DNA of 64,000 nucleotides from Microbacterium esteraromaticum (lineage in GTDB: Bacteria > Actinomycetota > Actinomycetes > Actinomycetales > Microbacteriaceae). The position numbers and the translations under genes are program-made. The stretch's first letter is position 1. Every line of letters starts with the position of its first letter. Below, in pieces: positions 27,222 to 35,091 of this stretch. The stretch covers positions 62,001 to 126,000 of the forward strand of contig NZ_JAFBBS010000001.1 of assembly GCF_016907315.1 (NCBI RefSeq), given 5' to 3'. The notes under the pieces are model-generated. The model saw only the letters and a program-made list of their open reading frames with translations, did not search any database and was not told the DNA's origin.

Positions 27222-28840
27222 ACCTCGAGGCCACCGGGGACGATCCGCACGGTCGCCACGGCGGTGCCTCCGTCCAGCGCTGAGACCTCGCCATCGTGCG
27301 CGATGTGCACGGGTTCACCCGAGGAGGTCCTGGCCTCGATGCGCACTTCCTGCGCGGTGAACGCCTCGATCGTCGCGAGCTCGGCGCGGCCCGGCACCCG
27401 ATCGAGCAGGGCGGATGCCCGCACCCCGAACGTCAATGCGACGAGGCCACGAAGGCGCGGCATGCGTCCGCGGGCATGCAGCACGCGCACGTCGAGAACA
27501 CCGTCATCGAGGCGACGCCGCTGCAGGGGCACCATCGATGCAGATGAGTTCTGCCCTGCTGCGACTGCGACGGACCAGACGCGCGCGGTTCGTCCGTCCA
27601 CTCGCACTGAAAGGGTGCGAGCCCACGCCAGGACCCGGATGGCGGCGATGAGCGTCGCCACAGGCTTGCCCAGCGCGCCTTCCATCTCTTCGCGCTCGGC
27701 GACGAAACCGGGATACACGCCCACCGACGCGACATTCATGACGGTCATGGGGCGACCTCCGTCGATCGCGAGCTCCGCGACGTCGACGCGTCGACCGGCG
27801 CCCGTCTTCAGCGCCTGCACCGCATCGTCCAGCGTCGCCGCACCGGCGGTACGGGCGAAGTGGTTGAACGTGCCTCCCGGGAAGATCACCAACGGCAGGT
27901 GAGCGCGCCGCGCGGCATCTGCGGTGTTCGCTACCGTGCCGTCGCCGCCCCAGACTCCGATCACGTGAGGAGGGTCATCTGAGGCGACGGCGTCACGCAC
28001 CAGATGTGCGATGTCATCCCCGTCCGCGAGCAGGTGCACCTCGGCCGACGGGAGCTCCTTCGCCAGGAAAGAGGCGGGCTCCGGACGCAGCGGGTCGATA
28101 CCAGAGGCGGGATTGGCGAAGATCAGAGCGCCGGCGCCGTCAGGCAGCGCAGCCAATTCGACCATCGCCCCTCGGTGCGTGGGCTCGGGTCGCGGGTGCG
28201 CCGGCACGAGCATCCGCCCGAGGACCGCGACCGCGGCGCCGAGCGCCCCTCCCCCGATGACATCCGACAGCCAGTGCGCGCCGGTATGCAGGCGAGAATA
28301 TGCCACGGCCGCACCGAGCGGTGCAAGCACGGCGCCCGAGCGCCCGGACTCGAGGGCGACCCCCGTCACGAAAGCAGCCGCCGACGCGGAGTGCCCCGAA
28401 GGGAACGACCCCGATGTCGGTGTCTTCCGCAGGCGACGCGGGACCGGAACGTCCTTGAGGAGTGGCCGATCACCTCCGAACACGCGTTTCCCGACGAGGT
28501 TCGCCAGTGCGCTCCCTACGATCAGCGATCCGATGCCTCGCACCGCGCCCCGGCGCGGCGCTCCGCCCATCAGGTACAGCAGCGTCCCGATCTGGAACCA
28601 GAGGCGGCTGCGATCCGCACGATGCGAGAGCCGCGCGAGAGCGCCGTCGAGTTCTGGCAGATGCCGGTGGCCGTTGATCCGCTGCGCCGCGCGTGAGTCG
28701 AGCCGCCGCACCCAGCGAGGCAGCAGACGGACCCGGCGCAGAGCGACGGACGGGCGCGTGAGCGACGCCACTCCCCTCTTGAGAAGAGAGGTGCGATGGG
28801 ATGCGACCTGCCGGTCGCCTTCGGTGCCGAAGTTCCTCAT
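27194..28840 (-). CDS. PAP2 phosphatase-diacylglycerol kinase fusion protein
   Basis: 548 residues with two enzyme halves. Residues about 60-230 form a membrane PAP2 domain with KRVFGGDRP, PSGHS and SRLHTGAHWLSDV, the three lipid-phosphatase motifs. Residues about 240-548 form a diacylglycerol/sphingosine kinase catalytic domain with IFANPASG, GVWGGDGTV and FPGGTFNHFARTAG. The halves could interconvert phosphatidate-type and diacylglycerol-type lipids or act on different substrates. The N-terminal 50 residues are very basic. The ATG at 28840 follows a GGAG with an 8-base gap. Confidence 0.86.
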   Translation of the reverse strand: MRNFGTEGDRQVASHRTSLLKRGVASLTRPSVALRRVRLLPRWVRRLDSRAAQRINGHRHLPELDGALARLSHRADRSRLWFQIGTLLYLMGGAPRRGAVRGIGSLIVGSALANLVGKRVFGGDRPLLKDVPVPRRLRKTPTSGSFPSGHSASAAAFVTGVALESGRSGAVLAPLGAAVAYSRLHTGAHWLSDVIGGGALGAAVAVLGRMLVPAHPRPEPTHRGAMVELAALPDGAGALIFANPASGIDPLRPEPASFLAKELPSAEVHLLADGDDIAHLVRDAVASDDPPHVIGVWGGDGTVANTADAARRAHLPLVIFPGGTFNHFARTAGAATLDDAVQALKTGAGRRVDVAELAIDGGRPMTVMNVASVGVYPGFVAEREEMEGALGKPVATLIAAIRVLAWARTLSVRVDGRTARVWSVAVAAGQNSSASMVPLQRRRLDDGVLDVRVLHARGRMPRLRGLVALTFGVRASALLDRVPGRAELATIEAFTAQEVRIEARTSSGEPVHIAHDGEVSALDGGTAVATVRIVPGGLEVYGLADEDG

Positions 28841-28856
28841 GAGAACGACTCCCCCC

Positions 28857-30440
28857 TCACCCGGCGGGCGGCGGCGACTGCGAGGGCGTCGACCCCGAGT
28901 CACCATCCGGTGTCGGCTTGGTGCCGGGTGACGGCTCGGCTTCCTCCAGCTGCTGATCCCCCGTATCCTCCGCGGCCTCCTCAGCATCCTCGGCCGCTTC
29001 CTCGGCATCCTTCTGAGCTTTCTCTACGGCCTTCCGCTGCTCTTCGGATGCTTTCTCGGCTTCCTTCTCAGCTTTGCGATCCTTCTCCGAGTTCTTGTCG
29101 TCCGATGTGTTCCCGACGACACCGGAGTCTCGTGTCTCGTCCGGCGCTTCGGGCGTCGGGGTCGCAATCTCCGATGGCCCGGTGTCGGCCGGGTTCGTCG
29201 CAGCGGGTTCGGGTACGGCATTCCCGGCCATCCACGCCCCGGCGAGTACCGCGGCGCCCGCGGCCACGGCCGCGACCGCCCCGACGAATCCCAGCCGACG
29301 GCGCGTCGTCGAGCGGTCGGGCTCGCCATCCGGCGCTGAGCGGGCGAGAACGCGAGTCGGAGTAGGCTCCGCGGGCAAGGATGCCGCGCCCATCGGCATA
29401 TCAGACGTCGCTGCTGACGACGGGGATGGAGTCGCGCCGGTCGACGCAAGGGCCCCCGCACCCGTCGAGGTCGTCATCGCGGCAGTCACAGCGTCGGTCG
29501 GAGCGGCCATCGCATCCGCAGCCGACGAGCGCGCCACCGCCGCTGCTGCGGCGGCTGCCGCCGCAGCAGCCGGAATCACCGGACGGGGCGGCCGAGCGGA
29601 AGCCGTGGTGAGCTCGGATGCTGCGGTGAACACCTCCGACGCTGTGGGCCGCTCCCCCGGGTCTGACGCCGTCATGGCCGTCAGCAGGTTCGACCACGCC
29701 GACCCGAGGTCGGCGGGCACCACAGGAGCAGTGTCGAGTCTCGCCAGCGCGGCGCCGATCCCCTCTGCCTGCGGGAACGGCCGAGTCCCGGTGAGGGCCT
29801 CCAGCATCATCAAGCCGAGCGAGTAGATGTCGGCCGGCGCGGCAGGCATCGCGCCCTGCAGCTGCTCGGGGGCGATGTACGCGGCGGTGCCGATCACGAT
29901 CCCCGGTGTGGTGAGCCGCGCGGCGTCGACGATGGCGGAGATGCCGAAGTCGGCGAGCTTCGCGCCCGATCGACTCGTCGGAAACGGCGCCCGCGACAGC
30001 AGCACATTGGACGGCTTGATGTCGCGATGCACGATTCCGGCGCTGTGCACGACGTGCAGAGCTTCAGCGAGGTCGGCTGTGAGTGCCGCGACGTCTCCGG
30101 GCGCGAGCGGGCCATCGGCAATGCGCTCGGCGAGCGTGGGGCCGTCCACGTACTCCATCACCAGGTACTCGGGACGTCCCGGCACCAGATGGGCGTCGTA
30201 CAGCGTGACGAGTGCCGGGTGGTTCAGAGAGGCGAGCGCGGTCATCTCACCGCGCGCACGCCCTGCCGAGGCCTCGTTCCCCTCGAGTTCGCTGCGAAGC
30301 ATCTTGAGCGCTACGACGCGTCCGAGAATCGTGTCGTCGGCGCGGTACACCTGCGCCATCCCGCCGCGGCCGACGCATTCGAGGATCCGGTAGCGCCCAT
30401 CGATCAGCTCAGCGTTCGTCAACGAGTCATCGGCGGTCAT
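28857..30440 (-). CDS. membrane Ser/Thr protein kinase (PknB-like catalytic domain)
   Basis: 527 residues. The kinase domain (about 15-275) has the P loop VGRGGMAQVY, Lys46, HRDIKPSNVL and DFGIS, all intact. Residues 291-302 are a run of alanines, then a Pro/Ser/Thr-rich linker, one membrane helix at about 381-406, and an extracellular tail rich in Glu, Lys and Ala (about 445-500), probably helical or disordered, with no PASTA repeats. It should phosphorylate proteins on Ser/Thr in response to an unknown outside cue. AGGAGGA precedes the ATG. Confidence 0.92.
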   Translation of the reverse strand: MTADDSLTNAELIDGRYRILECVGRGGMAQVYRADDTILGRVVALKMLRSELEGNEASAGRARGEMTALASLNHPALVTLYDAHLVPGRPEYLVMEYVDGPTLAERIADGPLAPGDVAALTADLAEALHVVHSAGIVHRDIKPSNVLLSRAPFPTSRSGAKLADFGISAIVDAARLTTPGIVIGTAAYIAPEQLQGAMPAAPADIYSLGLMMLEALTGTRPFPQAEGIGAALARLDTAPVVPADLGSAWSNLLTAMTASDPGERPTASEVFTAASELTTASARPPRPVIPAAAAAAAAAAAVARSSAADAMAAPTDAVTAAMTTSTGAGALASTGATPSPSSAATSDMPMGAASLPAEPTPTRVLARSAPDGEPDRSTTRRRLGFVGAVAAVAAGAAVLAGAWMAGNAVPEPAATNPADTGPSEIATPTPEAPDETRDSGVVGNTSDDKNSEKDRKAEKEAEKASEEQRKAVEKAQKDAEEAAEDAEEAAEDTGDQQLEEAEPSPGTKPTPDGDSGSTPSQSPPPAG

Positions 30441-30474
30441 CGAGTCCTCCTGTCGCCTGGTCGGGTGCGCAGCG

Positions 30475-30480
30475 ACGATA
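30475..30480 (-). promoter_or_regulatory. putative -10 hexamer for the Ser/Thr kinase
   Basis: TATCGT on the minus strand, 34 bases before the ATG at 30440, with AGGAGGA in the leader. Confidence 0.35.
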
Positions 30481-30614
30481 TGCCACTGTAGGTGCCCGAG
30501 ACCCGACCAGCCGATGGGCTTGACAGCGCTCGACTCCCCTTGGCATCCGGATCGCTCGGCAGGAGGCCGTTGCCGACGGGCGAGTAGAGATCTTCGATGC
30601 GGCGGACGACGAGG

Positions 30615-31691
30615 TCACATCCTTCCGCGGATCGGTGTTCGTTCCACCGCATCCTCGTCCCCCGGCATCGTCATCTCCGCGCGCACGCCCAGCAGACGCA
30701 CTTCCCGCTCAGCCTCCACCGTGGCGGCGAGCTCCAGAGCTGCCGCGACGAACTCCGCGCGATCAGAGGTGGGCGTCGCCAGCTTGCGGCCGAAGGTCCG
30801 CGTGTCGAACGGCGCGTAGCGCACCTTCAGGTGCACCCGCTGTATCGGGCGGTCTTCCGCTGCGCAGTCGTCGTACGCGCGCACAGCCAGATCACGGACA
30901 GCGTCGGCCACCTGCTCCGCCGTCGTGAGATTCTGCTGGTACGTCGTCTCGCGGCTGTGGCTGCGTGCCACCCACGGCGTGTCATCGACTACCGCCGGGC
31001 CGCGGCCGTATCCGAGATCGCGATACCAGACGCCCATCTTCGGGCCGAACTCCGCGACGAGCTCCCCCTGATCGGCGTCGGCCAGCTCACGCACCGTCTG
31101 GACGCCGTGAGCCGCCAGCCGCTTCTGCACGCGAGACCCGACGCCCCACAGGTCGCGCGTCGACCGCTCCCCCATGACATCGAACCAGTTCTGCTCGGTG
31201 AGCCGGAAGACTCCCCGCGGCTTGCCGAACCCCGTCGCGATCTTCGCCCGGATCCTGTTGTCTCCGATCCCGATCGAGCAGTGCAGGGCCGTGGAGGCGA
31301 GCACCGCCGCCTGTGCTCGATGGGCAACCGCCTCGGGGTCCTCGGTGGAGACGCCGAGGAAGCACTCGTCCCAGCCGAGCACCTCAAGAGTGACTTCGGG
31401 CAGAGCGCGCAGGGTCGCCATGACCTCGGCCGATGCCTGCTCATAGGCAGCGTGGTCCACCGGCAGGAAGACAGCATCGGCAGGAGCCTTGCGCGCCGCG
31501 ACCTTCAACGGCATCCCGGAGCCGATCCCTAACTGACGCGCCTCGTACGAGGCCGTGGCGACCACCGCCCGTTCAGCCGGGTCACCGTTGCCTCCGACGA
31601 TGACTGCCTTTCCTGCGAGTTCGGGGTTCCGGAGCACCTCGACCGCAGCGATGAACTGATCCATGTCGACATGCAGCACCCAGGGAGTCAT
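30615..31691 (-). CDS. dinB: Y-family DNA polymerase IV, DinB2-like clade
   Basis: 358 residues. Catalytic Asp9 (HVDMD) and Asp108-Glu109 (GWDECF) are present, so the palm is active. The steric-gate position, aromatic in E. coli DinB, is Ile14 in DQFI. Mycobacterial DinB2 has Leu at the same residue number and readily inserts ribonucleotides; the N-terminus and the GWDE motif also resemble DinB2. No clamp-binding QxxLF-type tail is seen. The ATG at 31691 is preferred (CAGACT 6 bases upstream, family N-terminus TPWVLHVDMD); the frame is open to 31796. It is divergent from an MFS gene. Confidence 0.9.
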   Translation of the reverse strand: MTPWVLHVDMDQFIAAVEVLRNPELAGKAVIVGGNGDPAERAVVATASYEARQLGIGSGMPLKVAARKAPADAVFLPVDHAAYEQASAEVMATLRALPEVTLEVLGWDECFLGVSTEDPEAVAHRAQAAVLASTALHCSIGIGDNRIRAKIATGFGKPRGVFRLTEQNWFDVMGERSTRDLWGVGSRVQKRLAAHGVQTVRELADADQGELVAEFGPKMGVWYRDLGYGRGPAVVDDTPWVARSHSRETTYQQNLTTAEQVADAVRDLAVRAYDDCAAEDRPIQRVHLKVRYAPFDTRTFGRKLATPTSDRAEFVAAALELAATVEAEREVRLLGVRAEMTMPGDEDAVERTPIRGRM

Positions 31692-31753
31692 GGTCCGAGT
31701 CTGCGCCGCCAGACGCCTCGTGTCACGCGGTCTGTGCGAACCCCGAGCGGCGT

Positions 31754-31759
31754 TAGCCT
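31754..31759 (+). promoter_or_regulatory. putative -10 hexamer, leaderless MFS transcript
   Basis: TAGCCT ends 6 bases before the GTG at 31766; no ribosome site. Confidence 0.45.
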
Positions 31760-31765
31760 TGACGG

Positions 31766-33094
31766 GTGAGTGCCACTCCCCTCCCCCGTATGACACCTGG
31801 TTGGCGCGGATGGCTTGTGTGGGGTGTGGCGGTCGCCGCCTACGTTCTCGCGATCACCAACCGCAGCTCGCTCAGCGCCGTCGGCGTCGATGCCGCCGAG
31901 CGCTTCCAGGCTGACGCCGCGACCCTCTCGCTCTTCGCCGTCGTGCAGCTCGCAGTATACGGCGGCCTTCAGATCCCCATCGGGGTGCTGCTCGACAGGT
32001 ACGGGTCGCGCCCGATCATGGTGGTCGGCATGCTGCTGATGGCACTCGGTCAGTTCGTCATGGCGGTCTCTCCCAGCATCGGCATCGCCCTCATCGCCCG
32101 CGTGCTGCTCGGGGCCGGCGATGCGGCGATCTTCCCGGCCGTGCTGCGGCTGGTCGCAACATGGTTCCCCGCTCAGCGCGGACCCGTCATGGGCCAGTTC
32201 ACCGGACTCATCGGCCAGACCGGCCAGCTGGTCGCCCTGATGCCTCTCGCCGCTCTGCTGCACTCGACCAGCTGGTCGATCACCTTCGGCAGCATCGCTG
32301 GTCTCGGACTGCTCTTCGCCATCCTCGTCTGGATGCTCGTGCGCAACCATCCGCCGGAACGCAGCGCCGACGTGACGGTGAACACGGAGACTGGACTGGT
32401 CCAGGTGATCACCTCCGCGATCGACACAGGAGTCGGAATCCGCGCGGCGTGGGCGCACCCCGGAACCCGCCTGGCGTTCTGGTCGCACTTCACGACCCCC
32501 TTCGCCAGCACGGCGTTCCTGCTTCTGTGGGGCATGCCCTTCCTCACCGCAGGGCAGGGGCTGTCGCCGGCCCAAGCCGCAGGCATCCTGTCGGTGAACG
32601 TGCTGGTCAGCATGGCACTCAGCCCCATTCTCGGCACTCTGTCGCGACGCATTCCCACCCGACGCTCTCTCGCCCTCGTGCTGCCGAGCGTCGCAGTCCA
32701 GGTCATCGCATGGAGCGCCGTGATCCTCTGGCCAGGTCCTGCGCCGATCTGGCTGCTGGTGGTGCTCGTGGTCTGTCTGGCTGCCGGCGGTCCGGCGTCG
32801 ATGATCGCGTTCGACCATGCGCGCACCCACAATCCTGCCCACCGTCTCAGCACCGCCACGGGCGTGACGAACTCCGGCGGCTTCCTGGCCGCGCTGGTCG
32901 CGATCTTCTTCATCGGCTTCACCCTCGACCTTCAGGGCGCTGGTACGCCGGACACGTACGCGCTCGACGCCTTCCGCTGGGCGTTCGCTACGCAGATCCC
33001 GCTGTGGCTGATCGGGGCGTCGTTCATCGTCCGCGAACGCAAGAACACTCGGATTCGCATGGGGCTCGACCCCGAGCGCACGCGGCGCCGCTGA
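31766..33094 (+). CDS. MFS transporter
   Basis: 442 residues with 12 predicted membrane helices. DRYGSRP after helix 2 is the MFS motif A loop, and a weaker SRRIPTRRS lies in the second half. The substrate cannot be read from the sequence. The GTG start is fixed by the -10 spacing. It stands alone, convergent with the arginase-like gene 21 bases downstream. Confidence 0.88.
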   Translation: MSATPLPRMTPGWRGWLVWGVAVAAYVLAITNRSSLSAVGVDAAERFQADAATLSLFAVVQLAVYGGLQIPIGVLLDRYGSRPIMVVGMLLMALGQFVMAVSPSIGIALIARVLLGAGDAAIFPAVLRLVATWFPAQRGPVMGQFTGLIGQTGQLVALMPLAALLHSTSWSITFGSIAGLGLLFAILVWMLVRNHPPERSADVTVNTETGLVQVITSAIDTGVGIRAAWAHPGTRLAFWSHFTTPFASTAFLLLWGMPFLTAGQGLSPAQAAGILSVNVLVSMALSPILGTLSRRIPTRRSLALVLPSVAVQVIAWSAVILWPGPAPIWLLVVLVVCLAAGGPASMIAFDHARTHNPAHRLSTATGVTNSGGFLAALVAIFFIGFTLDLQGAGTPDTYALDAFRWAFATQIPLWLIGASFIVRERKNTRIRMGLDPERTRRR

Positions 33095-33115
33095 CTTCTC
33101 AGCCAGCAGCGGGAC

Positions 33116-33928
33116 TCAGAGACGCAGCGCCTGAAACGTCCCGAGGATCAGCTCGAGACTGAGGTGAGACGGGATGTCATCGTCCCCGGCTTCGAACTCA
33201 GCGAGCTCGACGCCCGTCACCTGGCCTGGTGCGAGCGCTGCGAAGATCGCTGCCACGTGATGAGGCAGCAGACCCTCGCCGACGCGATAGGCGGCGGGGA
33301 TGTAGCCGGGCTCGAGCACATCCCAGTCGACGTGGATCCACACGTCGCGCCCGTCGACGAGCTCGGCGACCCTCTCCGGTGTGCTCTCCCGCGGGCTGAG
33401 AACGGTCACCCGATGCTCGTCCAGCAGCTTCCGCTCGGCAGGGTCGATGTCGCGGCCGCCGACGATGACCACCTGCGCGGGGTTCAGCCCGGCGCCGTGC
33501 CCGCTGTCCCAGAGACCGCATGCCGCTGCGACGACCATGCCACCGAGATATCCCGACTCCGTCGTCTGCGGGGTGTTGAAGTCGCCGTGCGCGTCGATCC
33601 AGAGCACGACGGCGTCCGGGAAGCGCTCCGCGACCGCAGGCAGGGTGCCGATGCTCGCACCGCACGTGTTGGTGGTCAGCACGGGAACTGCTCCGCTGTC
33701 GAAAGCCCGCTTCACCGCGTCGCGCAGGCCGTGCAGCGTGTCGGTGGCGGCCGGAAGGCACTCCGACCAGTCGTCCGTGCGCGCCGGCGAAGGATCCCCG
33801 ATGATGCGGGGCTCGAGCCCGAGCATCCGGCCGATCGCCTGGCCCGTCGCGAGTGCGCCCGGAAGCGCGCCGGCGGTGCGGTCGCCCACGCGTCCTTGCG
33901 AGACGATGAGCTCGATCGGCCTGTTCAT
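33116..33928 (-). CDS. ureohydrolase (arginase/agmatinase) family protein with altered metal site
   Basis: 270 residues. DAHGD and HVDWD keep five of the six manganese ligands of arginases. The first ligand motif GGDHSxxxG reads TNTCGASIG, placing Cys where His is expected, and the SGNxHG loop that carries the proton-shuttle His reads SGYLGG. Hydrolysis of a guanidino or related C-N bond is possible, but arginase activity is doubtful. GGAGAA six bases upstream selects the ATG at 33928 over the ATG at 33934, which abuts it. It lies 54 bases after the SUMF1-like gene on the same strand. Confidence 0.8.
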   Translation of the reverse strand: MNRPIELIVSQGRVGDRTAGALPGALATGQAIGRMLGLEPRIIGDPSPARTDDWSECLPAATDTLHGLRDAVKRAFDSGAVPVLTTNTCGASIGTLPAVAERFPDAVVLWIDAHGDFNTPQTTESGYLGGMVVAAACGLWDSGHGAGLNPAQVVIVGGRDIDPAERKLLDEHRVTVLSPRESTPERVAELVDGRDVWIHVDWDVLEPGYIPAAYRVGEGLLPHHVAAIFAALAPGQVTGVELAEFEAGDDDIPSHLSLELILGTFQALRL

Positions 33929-33963
33929 ACGCATTTCTCCTGAGTGCTCGAGGTTGGTGGGGT

Positions 33964-33979
33964 GCGGCGAATGCGCCGC
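33964..33979 (-). terminator. small GC hairpin after the SUMF1-like stop
   Basis: GCGGCG-4-CGCCGC, four bases beyond the stop of the gene ending at 33983, with no U-tract. A weak terminator or processing point before the arginase-like gene. Confidence 0.3.
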
Positions 33980-33982
33980 GGA

Positions 33983-34726
33983 TCAGCGTCGGGGTGTCCA
34001 GCCCAGCGGCCGTGCTCCGCCGCGTCCGCCCTGCTCGACGTCGGCCTGCGCTGACCATCCCTGGGCGGCATCCTCGCCGTCGAAGGCACCCCGCGCGAGT
34101 CTCATGCCCACATCGTCATGGTGCATCCGCGGTCCACCGCCCCGACGCACGGACGCGCGCACGCTCCAGGTGTCGTCGGCGAAGCCGCCGCCGCGGAAGA
34201 CACGGTAGTCGTCGTACCGCTCCGGATCGAGGAAGTCCCAGCACCACTCCCAGACGTTGCCGAGCGTGTCGAAGAGTCCGTTGAGATTCGGCAGCTTCAT
34301 GCCGACGTCCCGCGGGGACCCGACTCCGTCGAGCGATGTCCATGCGATCTCGCCGAGGGGGCCGTACTGCGGCCCGATCGACCCGGCGCGGCAGGCGTAC
34401 TCCCACTCCGCCTCTGTCGGCAGACGGTAGCCGTCGCTGTCGACGTGCCAGGTGATCTCCTCCCCGTCGAACGAGTAGGCAGGATCGAGCCCCTCCCACT
34501 CCGACGCGGCATTGCAGAACCGGATGGCGCGGTACCAGCTCAGGTCGCGGGCCGGCCGGCGGGGATGCTGAGCAGCGATGCCCAGCACTTCGGCGAACTG
34601 GCCCTCGGTCACCGCGAAGACGCCGATCTCGAACGGCTCGAGCTCGACCGTCCGGTGCTCGCCCCGGCGTGCGTCGTGCAGGACGACGGTTCCGGCCGGC
34701 AGCTTTCGCATCTCCCAGAGATCCAT
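33983..34726 (-). CDS. SUMF1/formylglycine-generating-enzyme-fold protein, no catalytic Cys
   Basis: 247 residues, shorter than typical FGE. The fold signatures are clear: FEIGVFAVTEGQFAEVL, YRLPTEAEWEYACRAG, TLGNVWEWCWD and VFRGGGF. True formylglycine-generating enzymes have two cysteines after the RGGS segment; here the stretch reads GGGFADDTWSVRASVRRGG with none. So it is unlikely to oxidise sulfatase Cys and may use the fold otherwise, as EgtB-like and PvdO proteins do. The ATG shares one base with the preceding stop (TGATG), so it is coupled to the membrane protein. Confidence 0.82.
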   Translation of the reverse strand: MDLWEMRKLPAGTVVLHDARRGEHRTVELEPFEIGVFAVTEGQFAEVLGIAAQHPRRPARDLSWYRAIRFCNAASEWEGLDPAYSFDGEEITWHVDSDGYRLPTEAEWEYACRAGSIGPQYGPLGEIAWTSLDGVGSPRDVGMKLPNLNGLFDTLGNVWEWCWDFLDPERYDDYRVFRGGGFADDTWSVRASVRRGGGPRMHHDDVGMRLARGAFDGEDAAQGWSAQADVEQGGRGGARPLGWTPRR

Positions 34727-35091
34727 CAGCGGTCCACGGGGAGGCGTCGGGTGCGTGGAGCGGGTTCGTGCCCCACCGGTACCGAGAAGATGCGCAGGAA
34801 GAGCTGGCAGAGAGGACCCACGAGCAGAGCGCACAGCACGGTGCCTGCACCGACGGTGCCGCCGTTGACGATCGTGCCCATTCCCGGCTTCTGCCGGATG
34901 GAGATCCACAGCAGCAGCACGATGGCGCTGACAATCGTAGTGACGACGCCGAACGAGAGGGGCACATGCCTGGTGATGCCCTGGGTCAGCACATCCCACG
35001 GCGCCGCGCCCAGGGCACTGCGCACGAGGAAGGCGATCCCGATGCCGTTGAGGAACACCCCGACGAGCAGTTGGGCGATGCGCCGCGTCAT
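34726..35091 (-). CDS. YczE/YitT-like membrane protein, about half length
   Basis: 121 residues with three membrane helices (about 8-27, 45-65, 75-100). The segment FLVRSALGAAPWDVLTQGITRHVPLSFGVVT matches the first half of the YczE/YyaS family, whose members are about 200 residues. After the third helix the sequence ends in a Pro/Arg-rich tail with no further helices, so it is either truncated or a natural half-size variant. It overlaps the SGNH gene (ATGA) and the SUMF1-like gene (TGATG), and therefore is probably translated. Confidence 0.7.
   Translation of the reverse strand: MTRRIAQLLVGVFLNGIGIAFLVRSALGAAPWDVLTQGITRHVPLSFGVVTTIVSAIVLLLWISIRQKPGMGTIVNGGTVGAGTVLCALLVGPLCQLFLRIFSVPVGHEPAPRTRRLPVDR

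Noticed and set aside
29534..29570. Poly-Ala stretch as a DNA repeat
   Set aside because: The codons are mixed GCN, so it is a protein low-complexity run and not a tandem DNA repeat.
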